From IDS-8 sp035304285 (lineage in GTDB: Bacteria; Pseudomonadota; Gammaproteobacteria; Steroidobacterales; Woeseiaceae): DNA of 17,651 nucleotides. Below the pieces are notes generated by a model. The model had not been told where the DNA came from and did no database searches. It saw only the letters and a program-made list of their open reading frames with translations. Made by a program: the position numbers and the translations under genes. Positions 7,233 through 14,923 of the stretch are shown one piece after another. The DNA is taken from positions 1-17,651 of the forward strand of contig DATGQI010000244.1 in NCBI GenBank assembly GCA_035304285.1, written 5' to 3'. Positions within the stretch are counted from its first letter, which is position 1; each line of letters starts with the position of its first letter.

Positions 7233-7836
7233 CGCTCGGGTGCCTGCGCAGTACGAGCTGTGCCAGAGCAGCGTCGCGACCGTCGGGATCGGTCACCCTG
7301 CCCTCATGGTGATACAGCACCTCGTCGTCTCGCTTGGCCACGGCAGTCACCGACCGGCGCAACTCATTGCGCGCAAGCCGGTATGACGGGTTCTTCGGGC
7401 CTATCACGTCTTCGTCCGACTCCAGGTGCTCCTCGCAAAGGAATATACCGTTGCCGGCGAGCCTCTCCAGCAGCAGTGGATAAAGCGAGGGATTGACGTA
7501 GCGCACCATGACGATCAGGTCGTACGGCCCGGGGGGAAGCACGGAAGCCGCGTCGGCTTCCAGATCCGCCTCGATCCAGTGCACTTCTACCCCCTGTGCC
7601 TCGGCCCTCTTTTGCGCGCGTTCCAGACCGGCCCCCGAGATGTCAACTCCGTCGACCACGAAACCACGAGCCGCCAGGAACAGGCTGTTTCTCCCTGCGC
7701 CGCAAGCCACGTCCAGTGCGCGGCCGTGCTTTACCTGCGGCACCCAGTCGGCAAGCAGTTCGGTTGGGTGGTTACGTTCCGCGTACGCCCCGGCACGATA
7801 CTTCTCGTTCCATTTGAGTCGATCCTGGTGGCTCAA
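7225..7836 (-). CDS. Class I SAM-dependent methyltransferase, TehB/thiopurine-like
   Basis: A 203-residue cytoplasmic Rossmann-fold methyltransferase. The N-terminal DRLKWNEKYRAGAY and HPTELLADWVP are typical of small TehB-like enzymes. The SAM-binding motif I is ALDVACGAGRNSLFLA (40-55), the acidic end of strand 2 is Asp65 in VDGVDIS, and YDLIVMVRYVNPSLYPLL forms the strand-4 region. The acceptor substrate is not known; detoxification of small electrophiles or metalloid anions is a family possibility only. The only usable start is TTG 7836, because an in-frame TAA lies at 7864-7866 and no ATG or GTG falls between; GAAGG about ten bases upstream is a weak ribosome site. It follows the LEA gene by 73 bases and overlaps the DUF4112 gene. 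Confidence 0.9.
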   Translation of the reverse strand: MSHQDRLKWNEKYRAGAYAERNHPTELLADWVPQVKHGRALDVACGAGRNSLFLAARGFVVDGVDISGAGLERAQKRAEAQGVEVHWIEADLEADAASVLPPGPYDLIVMVRYVNPSLYPLLLERLAGNGIFLCEEHLESDEDVIGPKNPSYRLARNELRRSVTAVAKRDDEVLYHHEGRVTDPDGRDAALAQLVLRRHPSGD

Positions 7837-7909
7837 GGACGGATCGCCTTCGCCGCGTGCCGGTTACAACCGCTGCAATATGAGGACCCTGTCACGCGGC
7901 TGCGAGCGT

Positions 7910-8428
7910 TCATGAACCAGGTTCAACCGGCTGGTCGAGCTGGAACATTCCTTCGTCGCTGAAGCGCCGCGTGCCGAACAACCCTGCCTCGAGCTTGCCC
8001 CGGACGCGATAGTGCACATCGTCCTGGCCTGATGCGCTGGCTGCGCCAAGCACCTGGCGCGCCATGTCGAATGCCGAGATCGTGACAGGTATCACCATCA
8101 CGACCTCGCCGTAGCGCGGCACGGTACCCGACTCGCCCATGACACCACTCGCGAGTTTTCGGCCATTAAGGTCGAGCGTAAGTGCAGCGCCCTTGTAATC
8201 CACCGGCAGGTCGTTCGGATTCTGGATGCGCACCTTTACCGCAAGCCGCAGCTCCATTCCCTCGCCTGGCAAAGACTCTATTCCTGCAACCGTTATCGCC
8301 AGCGGATCTCGGTTCGGCATGTACGCGCACGCAGAAGCGAAGCCGATCGTCAGCACCAGGATAGCCCGCAGGAACGATAAGCGGATGCAACGCGTCGTCA
8401 GCATGCAAAGGTGCGCTTTCCGGGACAT
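7910..8428 (-). CDS. LEA type 2 / WHy-domain lipoprotein
   Basis: A 172-residue predicted lipoprotein. A basic N-terminus and hydrophobic stretch (FLRAILVLTIGFASAC) end in a lipobox with Cys34. The remainder is a single WHy (water stress and hypersensitive response) domain of the LEA-14 type, about 43-130: AVKVRIQNPNDLPVDYKG with the family's NPN core, followed by LTLDLNGRKLASGVMG. Bacterial homologues are usually annotated as LEA type 2 family proteins and linked loosely to desiccation or envelope stress. The ATG at 8428 is preceded by GAGAGAG at good spacing; the frame is open further upstream to 8659 but that part has no domain character. It is divergent from the DUF4383 gene and followed on its strand by the methyltransferase gene. 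Confidence 0.88.
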   Translation of the reverse strand: MSRKAHLCMLTTRCIRLSFLRAILVLTIGFASACAYMPNRDPLAITVAGIESLPGEGMELRLAVKVRIQNPNDLPVDYKGAALTLDLNGRKLASGVMGESGTVPRYGEVVMVIPVTISAFDMARQVLGAASASGQDDVHYRVRGKLEAGLFGTRRFSDEGMFQLDQPVEPGS

Positions 8429-8738
8429 CCGATTCTCTCTCGATCCAAGGCTATCGCAGCAGGTGCTGCGTTGTACTTTGATCATACCCGGTTTTGTGCG
8501 CCTGCCACCCCCGGTCCCCGTTCTTAACCAGGCAGCCCAGGCGTTTCCTGAGGCCGCGGCTATTGTAGGATTTACAAGCAACCCTTGAAGAATTGCATGC
8601 GAGTAAATGGCCCGCCACCAGCAGGAAGTTCCTTGCAAGTTACGCTTGTTTGAGCACAAAGATGCGCATTCGCGTTAAACGTTTTCGTTATACTGAATCT
8701 ACCGGTGATTGGGGCACTACGTTTGTAAGGAGATACAA
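8429..8738. promoter_or_regulatory. Divergent intergenic region with weak promoter candidates
   Basis: These 310 bases separate the divergent LEA and DUF4383 genes. On the + strand, TATACT (8689-8694) is a fair -10 box about 45 bases before the DUF4383 ATG, without a convincing -35 at the normal distance; that pattern could suit a stress sigma factor, but this is a guess. On the - strand, TATGAT (8481-8486 reversed) lies about 55 bases before the LEA start, again without a good -35. AAGGAGA at 8728-8734 is a strong ribosome site for DUF4383. No RNA gene or further ORF is supported here. Confidence 0.35.
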
Positions 8739-9284
8739 ATGGCCAGAACGATAGCGCGTGATACCACGCGAGAGACGGCACGTACACCGGTACAGCAGGC
8801 AGCATTCATTGCCGGCGTCGTGTTTTTGATCGTGGGTATTCTAGGTTTCATTCCCGGGATCACGACGAACTACAGCACGATGGAATTTGCCGGACACGAG
8901 TCACGAGCGATGTTGCTCGGCATCTTCCAGGTTTCGGTGCTGCACAACATAGTCCACCTGGCCTTCGGTGTAGCTGGTATCACGATGTCGAAAACATCGC
9001 CAGGCGCTCGCAGGTTTTTGTTGGTAGGCGGTATTATCTACCTTCTCCTGTGGCTCTACGGGTTGATTGTCCCCGAGAGTTCGGAAGCGAACTTCGTGCC
9101 GCCCAACAATGCCGATGACTGGCTGCACCTGTTTCTTGGCGCAGGCATGATTGCATTGTCGTTCCTGTCGCGGGACCGGGGGCATGTTCGCCGGGATACG
9201 GCCGCCGCCAACAGGACTACAACGACGACTACTCGGGATACCACTACCCGCGATCCGGTAGACCGGGACCCGGACCTCCGGTAG
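8739..9284 (+). CDS. DUF4383 family four-helix membrane protein
   Basis: A 181-residue inner-membrane protein of unknown function matching DUF4383. Four hydrophobic helices are visible: AAFIAGVVFLIVGILGFIPG, the VSVLHNIVHLAFGVAGI region, FLLVGGIIYLLLWLYGLI and WLHLFLGAGMIALSFL. The family's polar intramembrane signatures HNIVHL and DDWLHLFLG are present. Both ends are Thr/Arg/Asp-rich: ARTIARDTTRETART at the start and a tail NRTTTTTTRDTTTRDPVDRD, a low-complexity polar extension probably exposed to solvent. The ATG at 8739 follows AAGGAGA with six-base spacing, so the longer open frame from 8709 is not used. It is the only gene on the + strand between 849 and the end of the window, with its own upstream region and a hairpin downstream. 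Confidence 0.9.
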   Translation: MARTIARDTTRETARTPVQQAAFIAGVVFLIVGILGFIPGITTNYSTMEFAGHESRAMLLGIFQVSVLHNIVHLAFGVAGITMSKTSPGARRFLLVGGIIYLLLWLYGLIVPESSEANFVPPNNADDWLHLFLGAGMIALSFLSRDRGHVRRDTAAANRTTTTTTRDTTTRDPVDRDPDLR

Positions 9285-9311
9285 GCGAACCAGGACGAGC
9301 AGGATATGTCA

Positions 9312-9339
9312 CCGGGCTGTGCCAGCGGGCACAGCCCGG
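9312..9339. terminator. 12-bp perfect hairpin between convergent genes
   Basis: CCGGGCTGTGCC (9312-9323) and GGCACAGCCCGG (9328-9339) form a perfect 12-bp GC-rich stem with a four-base AGCG loop. It sits in the 63-base gap between the stop of the DUF4383 gene (9284) and the stop of the spermidine-synthase-like gene (9348), where a shared bidirectional terminator is expected. Neither side has a T run, so it is not a textbook intrinsic terminator; it may stabilise transcript ends or assist Rho-dependent ending. Confidence 0.65.
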
Positions 9340-9347
9340 GTTGCCTG

Positions 9348-11525
9348 CTAACGGCGCTTCAAAACTCCCAGCAGATTACTGTAGTCATCCGTCCAGAGAC
9401 GTTCCTGTCCCGGCACGGTCAATTCGCTTCCGGCGTGCTCGCCCGTACTCTGTGCGAAGACCGCAGGATTCTCTGCGAGCAATACCCAGTCTGCCGCCGA
9501 AGTGACGCCGACGTCGCGGGGCGTCGTCACGAACAGGACTTCCTTGCCCAGGCTCGCACCAAGGTTACTCGCAACCGGGATCAAGTCGAGGTAGTTGTTT
9601 GTCAGGTGAAGAGCGAGAACGCCATCGGGCTTCAGGTGTGACCAGTACAGTTCCAGCGCCTCCCGGGTAAGCAGGTGCACCGGTATCGCATCGCTGTTAA
9701 ACGCATCGATGACGAGCACATCGTACTCCCGGCTTCCTTCATGCTCGAGTTCGCGCTCCATCGCGATGCGCCCGTCTCCCGTGACGATGTCGATGTCCGC
9801 CTGCGACAGGCTCAGGAATGAGAAGTGGGTATTCGCCACGTCGACCACTGCCGGATTCAACTCGTAAAAGCGAAACCTGTCGCCGGGCATGCCGTAGGCC
9901 GCGAGTGTGCCCGTGCCGAGCCCGATGATGCCGACGTTCAACCCGGTTGACGGCCGTTTGATGTTTTCCATGAGCATCGCGATGCCCGTGTTGGCTCCGT
10001 AGTAGCTGGTGGGAACGTCCTGCCGCTCCTCCTCGAGCAACTGGAAGCCGTGAATTGTCGTTCCGTCCACGAGAAGTCGCCGAGCCACGCCATCGGTGAC
10101 TACGTCCCTTACGTTCAGCAGGCCGTAAAAGTTCCTGGAGCTGGCGACGTCGTATTCGACTCGCAGCTTGTCGAGCGAAAGAACGACGGCAGGCAGCAGG
10201 AAAATTCCGATGACCCAGCCGAGCGTAAACAGGTGTAGCCCCCATCGCTCGAGCTTGAGCTCCATGGCGGATGCAGCGCGTAACGTCTTCTCGTCAGGCG
10301 CTCCGCGATTCTCACGAAGGATGACAAGTCCGAAGACAACGTAAATGAGGTAGATGCCGATCAACGCTTCCCAATAGCGTGAGAAAGCCAGCGGCGCGAT
10401 CACCGAGACAAAGGCGCCGCCGAGCGCGCCACCCAGCGCGATCTGCAGGTACCAGGCGGTGAGCCGCGAAGGTTCGGGCCTTAGCCGGTACAGCTCGGCA
10501 TGGCATACCATGCAGGCGCAGAATTGTACGAGGATGTAGGCGACGATCACCGGCACGATCGGGAAAGACGTGCCGAAGAAATGCAGGATGATCAGGCTGC
10601 TTGCCGACACGACAAACAGAGAACCCCATATAGCGCGATCGTACCAGCCCTCGCCGCTGAAGCAGAGGATGTAGCTCAGCAGGTAAGTAACCAGTGGCAG
10701 TATCCAGAGGAATGGAACGGGAGCGATGTTCTGCGTAATTTCGTTGGTTACCGCAAGAAGAATCACGACCCCGGACGCCGCGAGCAGGACGGTCAGAACG
10801 GGAACACGAAGTGGTAGCAGGACTTGCTGCCTGCCGTGCCTGTCGCCTGTCGCGAAAACGCGGTTGGTGGCGGAACCATGATGCTTCCACACGAGCCAGC
10901 AGGCACCGAGCATGATCACAGCGAACAGGAGATAGGCTCCTGTCCACACGACCGTCTGCGCCCGCAGGCTCAGAACGGGCTCAACCATCAGCGGATAGCT
11001 GAGCAGCGCCAGCAACGCACCGAAGTTCGACAACGCGTACAGGCGATAAGGCGAGTGCCGGGGGCTAGTCATCGCCGCCCATCGCTGGATCAGCGGCGCA
11101 GTGCTCGCCAGCATGGCGAATGGCGCACCGATCGAAAGCAGCAACTCGAGCAGGATCAGCGCAGCCGGATCCTGCAGCCATGTATCTATTGGCCTGGCTG
11201 AAACAGCCACGGGCAGGAACAGCATGGAAAGAAGGAGCAGGGTCGCGTGCAGCGCCGCCTGCTGACGCGGACTTCCGAGCCGGGTCAGTGCATGTGCGTA
11301 GCCATAGCCCGCGAGAAGCATCGCCTGGAAAAAGAACATGCAGGTGGTCCAAACGGAGGCACCGCCGCCAAACGAGGGCAACAGCAGCTTGCCGGCAACC
11401 GGCTGGATCTGGAACACCAGCGCAGCACCCGTGAGTATCGCCCCGCCATACAGCAACACATCTCGCCGGGGACGCTCTCCGAGCGACGGCGAAACAGCAG
11501 GTTTGGAGACGCCGCTAACGGTCAA
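9348..11525 (-). CDS. Membrane / spermidine-synthase-like fusion protein
   Basis: A fusion of an N-terminal polytopic membrane domain and a C-terminal spermidine-synthase-like Rossmann domain. The membrane part begins with ILTGAALVFQIQPVAGKLLL and FGGGASVWTTCMFFFQAML, the hallmark of proteins annotated fused MFS/spermidine synthase, and continues as serial helices to about residue 460. The soluble domain has IIGLGTGTL (533-541), Glu555 in FYELNP, TGDGRIAM, VIDAFNSDAIPVHLL (604-618) and a C-terminal WTDDYSNLL (711-719). These motifs fit the aminopropyltransferase fold, but polyamine synthesis has not been shown for most fusions. I favour the TTG at 11525, one base after the aminotransferase stop (725 residues); GTG 11459 is an alternative, and the frame continues upstream to 11657 inside the aminotransferase gene. 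No ribosome site is obvious, so coupling is likely. Confidence 0.88.
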   Translation of the reverse strand: MTVSGVSKPAVSPSLGERPRRDVLLYGGAILTGAALVFQIQPVAGKLLLPSFGGGASVWTTCMFFFQAMLLAGYGYAHALTRLGSPRQQAALHATLLLLSMLFLPVAVSARPIDTWLQDPAALILLELLLSIGAPFAMLASTAPLIQRWAAMTSPRHSPYRLYALSNFGALLALLSYPLMVEPVLSLRAQTVVWTGAYLLFAVIMLGACWLVWKHHGSATNRVFATGDRHGRQQVLLPLRVPVLTVLLAASGVVILLAVTNEITQNIAPVPFLWILPLVTYLLSYILCFSGEGWYDRAIWGSLFVVSASSLIILHFFGTSFPIVPVIVAYILVQFCACMVCHAELYRLRPEPSRLTAWYLQIALGGALGGAFVSVIAPLAFSRYWEALIGIYLIYVVFGLVILRENRGAPDEKTLRAASAMELKLERWGLHLFTLGWVIGIFLLPAVVLSLDKLRVEYDVASSRNFYGLLNVRDVVTDGVARRLLVDGTTIHGFQLLEEERQDVPTSYYGANTGIAMLMENIKRPSTGLNVGIIGLGTGTLAAYGMPGDRFRFYELNPAVVDVANTHFSFLSLSQADIDIVTGDGRIAMERELEHEGSREYDVLVIDAFNSDAIPVHLLTREALELYWSHLKPDGVLALHLTNNYLDLIPVASNLGASLGKEVLFVTTPRDVGVTSAADWVLLAENPAVFAQSTGEHAGSELTVPGQERLWTDDYSNLLGVLKRR

Positions 11526-11526
11526 A

Positions 11527-12762
11527 TCAGAACGAACTGCGGACGCCGGGAGCCGCGGATCCGGCGGGCACCGCAGCGTCGCGGGCAAGCATGCGGCGAA
11601 TGCTGCGCACAGCCTGGCGGATGCGATGTTCGTTCTCGACCAGGGAGAAGCGCACATATCCTTCGCCGGACTTGCCGAACCCGATACCGGGTGATACGGC
11701 GACGTTCGCTTCCTTCAACAGCCGCTTTGAAAACTGAAGCGAGCCGAGAGATGTGTAGCGGTCCGGGATCCTTGCCCAGACGAACATCGTCGCCCTGGGC
11801 TTGGTTATCAGCCACTGCCCGGGGCCGGCGCTCGACAGGCCGTCGACAAGCCGGTCCCGCCGCCGCTCGTAGCTGGCGACGTGCTCCCCCACGCAATCCT
11901 GCGGACCTCGCAGCGCCTCGATCGCGCCTACCTGTATCGGCGTAGGGATGCCGTAATCCAGGTAGCTTTTCATCCGCGCCAGCGCCTGGATCATCGCCGC
12001 ATTACCGCAAGCGAAGCCCACGCGCCATCCCGCCATCGAATGGCTTTTCGACAGGGACGTGAACTCTATCGCCACCTCGTTCGCCCCGGCGACCTGCAGC
12101 AGGCTTGGCGGCTGGTAGCCGTCGAAAGCCATTTCCGCATAGGCGAAATCATGAAGGATCATGACCTCGTACCGGAGAGCCAGTTCCACGACACGTTCGA
12201 AGAATTCCGGCGACGCGACCTGCGTGGTCGGGTTGTGCGGGTACGACAAGATCAAAAGCTTCGGCCGAAGCGCGGGAACAGCCTGCTCCAGCGACGCGAG
12301 GAAAGCCTTCTCGTCGCACACCGGCAGCGTCTTCAGCGTGCCCCCGGCGATCGCCACGGAATATTGATGTATGGGATAGCCCGGATCCTGGCACAGGACG
12401 ACGTCGCCGGGGCCGACCGTCATCAACACGAAGTGCGCCAGGCCTTCCTTCGACCCGATGAGGGCGATAGCTTCGCGATCCGCGTCGAGTGCGACGTCGT
12501 GGCGGCGTGCGTACCACTCGCAGATCGCAGCGCGGAGATGCGGGATCCCTCGCGAACTCGAATATCGATGGGTACGAGGATTGCGTGCCACGTCGCAGAT
12601 CTTCTCGACGATGTGGCCCGGCGTCGGCAGGTCCGGATTGCCCATGCCGAGATCGATAACGTCTTCTCCCGTGCGCCGCGCCTCCAGCATCAGTCCGGTC
12701 ACTTCGGCAAACACGTACGGCGGGAGCTGATCGAATCGATGAAAGTGAAATCGGTTCTTCAT
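11527..12762 (-). CDS. alaC: PLP-dependent aminotransferase, AlaC-type (glutamate-pyruvate)
   Basis: A 411-residue class I/II aminotransferase of the AlaC subgroup, which interconverts pyruvate plus glutamate with alanine plus 2-oxoglutarate in the cytoplasm. The N-terminal FHFHRFDQLPPYVFAEVTGL is typical of AlaC. Substrate and cofactor segments are IDLGMGNPDLPTP (36-48), YSSSRGIPHLRAAI (67-80), YPHNPTT with Asn177, HDFAYAE with Asp205, and SLSKSHSMAGWRVGF (236-250) with the PLP lysine Lys239 and phosphate-binding Arg247. The C-terminus carries a short Ala/Pro/Gly-rich tail beyond the usual end. The ATG at 12762 has only a weak GGTG ribosome site. It is 133 bases after the TRAP permease gene, so it may be transcribed with it or from its own promoter. 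The symbol is by family resemblance; other amino-donor specificities are possible. Confidence 0.9.
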   Translation of the reverse strand: MKNRFHFHRFDQLPPYVFAEVTGLMLEARRTGEDVIDLGMGNPDLPTPGHIVEKICDVARNPRTHRYSSSRGIPHLRAAICEWYARRHDVALDADREAIALIGSKEGLAHFVLMTVGPGDVVLCQDPGYPIHQYSVAIAGGTLKTLPVCDEKAFLASLEQAVPALRPKLLILSYPHNPTTQVASPEFFERVVELALRYEVMILHDFAYAEMAFDGYQPPSLLQVAGANEVAIEFTSLSKSHSMAGWRVGFACGNAAMIQALARMKSYLDYGIPTPIQVGAIEALRGPQDCVGEHVASYERRRDRLVDGLSSAGPGQWLITKPRATMFVWARIPDRYTSLGSLQFSKRLLKEANVAVSPGIGFGKSGEGYVRFSLVENEHRIRQAVRSIRRMLARDAAVPAGSAAPGVRSSF

Positions 12763-12821
12763 GTAAGCACCGGCAGTAGTTGGCGCTTCCTTTACAACAC
12801 ATATGCGTCAGAAAGCCAAGC

Positions 12822-12855
12822 CTGCTCGGCAGCGTGCCGTACAGTTGCCGAGCAG
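12822..12855. terminator. 10-bp inverted repeat downstream of the TRAP permease gene
   Basis: CTGCTCGGCA (12822-12831) and TGCCGAGCAG (12846-12855) are perfect reverse complements with a 14-base loop. They lie in the 133-base gap between the TRAP permease stop and the aminotransferase start. On the - strand the stem is followed by GCTTGGCTTTCTG, which has only a short broken T run, so termination would be weak or partial. It could equally be a processing or regulatory stem separating the transport and aminotransferase parts of the operon. Confidence 0.45.
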
Positions 12856-12856
12856 A

Positions 12857-12872
12857 TCAGACCCAGGTCTGA
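12857..12872. promoter_or_regulatory. Compact dyad TCAGACC-CA-GGTCTGA
   Basis: Perfect 7-base arms are separated by two bases, immediately beside the 12822-12855 inverted repeat and 24 bases after the TRAP permease stop codon. The tight spacing suits a DNA-binding dimer better than an RNA hairpin, which would need at least one pair to open to form a loop. It lies about 95-110 bases upstream of the aminotransferase ATG, a plausible operator position. No regulator gene is in the window. Function is inference. Confidence 0.35.
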
Positions 12873-12895
12873 CCGGCAGGATGGCTAAATCCGGG

Positions 12896-14923
12896 TTAAG
12901 GCGGCGCAGGTTCTCCACCAGTAACCGCCCCCGGCGCGCGCCTCTGCCACCAGATGATGCCGGCCAGCAGGAGTGCGCCAGCAACGTGCAACCAGAAATC
13001 GAACGGTACCCACAGCAATAGCACGGCGCTCAGCATGAGCAGCAGCGCAGAAACGATGTTCAATGGCCGTTCGAGATACCACTGCAGCAGCCCGCACAGC
13101 GCGTAAAGACCCAGGACTGCCCATACGAACACTTCCAGGCGCTGTGACCAGGAGCCGCTGATCAGGGGCGCATAGACAAACAGCAGTGGCACCAGGTAAA
13201 GACCCTTCGCCAGTTTCCAGGCGGTGAAACCCGTCGCCATCGGGCGGCTGCCCGCTATCCCCGCAGCCGCGAACGCCACAAGGCACACGGGCGGAGTGAC
13301 ATTGCTGTCCTGGGAGAGCCAGAAGATGACGAGATGCGCGCTCAGGAGCATACCCAACAGCAGTTCCGGCGCCAGAAGCTCCTGTCTCATCAGCTGCTTC
13401 ATCTCGAGCGGCATGTCCCGCAGCGCCACTGCCGCGTCACCACCGAAGAGGTCGAGCGTCGCGCGGACACTTGCAGGAAGGTCCGCTGCCTGCATCGCAG
13501 CATGCATCGCGTCACGACTGACAAGGTCGAACAGCATGGGCGCCGCGAGCGTTGCGAGGACGACGTATGATGCGGTAACAGGGAGTCCCATCCCCAGTAT
13601 CAGCGATGCAACGCCGATCAACACCAGTGTGATCAGCAGGTTGCCATCTGCCCATTCGACGATCATCAGCGAGAACGCGTTGCCGAGGCCCGTGGTCGTG
13701 ACGACGTTTATCACCAGTCCCACCGCAACCAGCAAAACCGCGGTAGCCGCCATCGTTCTCATGGCATCGACGACGGCATCGAAGCACCGCCTCGCTGTCA
13801 TAGGCGTGCTCGACAGCCAGGAAAGCGCGATCACGGCAAGTATGGCGAATGAGACGGAGCGAACGGGCGTGAAACCTGCGACAAGCAAGGCGACCAGCAC
13901 AGCGAGAGGCCCCATAAAGTGCCAGCCTTCCCGCAGAACCGCGACCATACCGGCACCACGTCCGACATCGTCAACGGCAATGCCGGTACGCTTTGCCTCG
14001 CCGCGTATGAAGAACGCCACGGTGAGAAAGTAGAGCAATGCCGGTAACACGGAGACCGCGATGATGTGCGTGTACGGGATCTGCGTGTAGCTTGCGATCA
14101 CGAAGGCGCCCGCCCCCATCACCGGCGGCATCAGCTGGCCACCCGTGGAAGCTGCCGACTCGACCGCTGCGGAAAATCGGGGACTGAAGCCTGAGCGCTT
14201 CATCATCGGGATGGTGATGACACCGGTGGATACGCTATTCGCAACAGCAGAGCCGGTGACAGATCCCATAAGCCCGGACGACACGACTGCCACCATTCCT
14301 GAGCCACCGGTAAACCGGCCGGCAACGCTGTGCGCCAGCTTGATGATGAACTCACCCGCACCGGATTTCAGGAGAAAGGACCCGAACAGGATGAACATGA
14401 ATACGTACGTTGCCGATATGTGGGCGACAAAACCGAACATGCCGGTGCTGCTGAAATAGCTGCGGTAGAGGACCGTCTCCAGGCTCAGTCCTGGAAACGC
14501 GAAGACTCCAGTCACGTAACGGCCCAGGAACAGCATGTAGGAGAGACTGACGACGATCAGCGCGGGCATGAACCAGCCGCTGGTGCGCCTGGTGAACTCG
14601 ACTGCCAGCAGTACGGCGAGTCCCGAAAACAGGTAATCGGACCAGATGAATTCGGTTTCGCGCGCATACAGCGCGTTCTCGAACAGTACCAGGTACGCGG
14701 CGCTTGCCACCGACAGTATCGCCAGCAGCAGGCGAAGCGCGTTCGAGGGTAACTTTCCCGGCGCATACCGGTCGGGATCGTGAAACGACAGCGCGCACAA
14801 CGCGCCGAATCCGCCGAAGTGGATGGCGGAGAACCAGAGCTCCGACAGCGAAGCAAAGACATTGGTGTAGATATGGAAGATGCCGAACAGGAAGGCGGCC
14901 CAGCGCAGGAGCCTTCCGTTCAT
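12896..14923 (-). CDS. TRAP transporter fused permease (DctQM type, TAXI-associated)
   Basis: A 675-residue inner-membrane protein that fuses the small (DctQ-like, about 1-140) and large (DctM-like) permease domains of a tripartite ATP-independent periplasmic transporter. Such carriers import carboxylates or related solutes using a sodium gradient and a binding protein. The diagnostic DctM segment is at 207-275: GSGMVAVVSSGLMGSVTGSA, then NSVSTGVITIPMMKRSGFSP, ESAASTGGQLMPPVMGAGAF. A second repeat-like motif, GLGNAFSLM through LGMGLPVTASYVVLATLAAP, follows. The C-terminus adds further helices (from about TGFTAWKLAKGLYLVPLLF) as in TAXI-type permeases. The ATG at 14923 overlaps the stop of the binding-protein gene (ATGA), so the longer frame to 15214 is not used. 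Together with the TAXI lipoprotein it makes a complete two-gene transporter. Confidence 0.93.
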   Translation of the reverse strand: MNGRLLRWAAFLFGIFHIYTNVFASLSELWFSAIHFGGFGALCALSFHDPDRYAPGKLPSNALRLLLAILSVASAAYLVLFENALYARETEFIWSDYLFSGLAVLLAVEFTRRTSGWFMPALIVVSLSYMLFLGRYVTGVFAFPGLSLETVLYRSYFSSTGMFGFVAHISATYVFMFILFGSFLLKSGAGEFIIKLAHSVAGRFTGGSGMVAVVSSGLMGSVTGSAVANSVSTGVITIPMMKRSGFSPRFSAAVESAASTGGQLMPPVMGAGAFVIASYTQIPYTHIIAVSVLPALLYFLTVAFFIRGEAKRTGIAVDDVGRGAGMVAVLREGWHFMGPLAVLVALLVAGFTPVRSVSFAILAVIALSWLSSTPMTARRCFDAVVDAMRTMAATAVLLVAVGLVINVVTTTGLGNAFSLMIVEWADGNLLITLVLIGVASLILGMGLPVTASYVVLATLAAPMLFDLVSRDAMHAAMQAADLPASVRATLDLFGGDAAVALRDMPLEMKQLMRQELLAPELLLGMLLSAHLVIFWLSQDSNVTPPVCLVAFAAAGIAGSRPMATGFTAWKLAKGLYLVPLLFVYAPLISGSWSQRLEVFVWAVLGLYALCGLLQWYLERPLNIVSALLLMLSAVLLLWVPFDFWLHVAGALLLAGIIWWQRRAPGAVTGGEPAPP

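Noticed and set aside
7861..7872. Short dyad CGGTT-AC-AACCG between LEA and methyltransferase genes
   Set aside because: Five-base arms are short and the spacing gives no stable hairpin; not distinguishable from chance.
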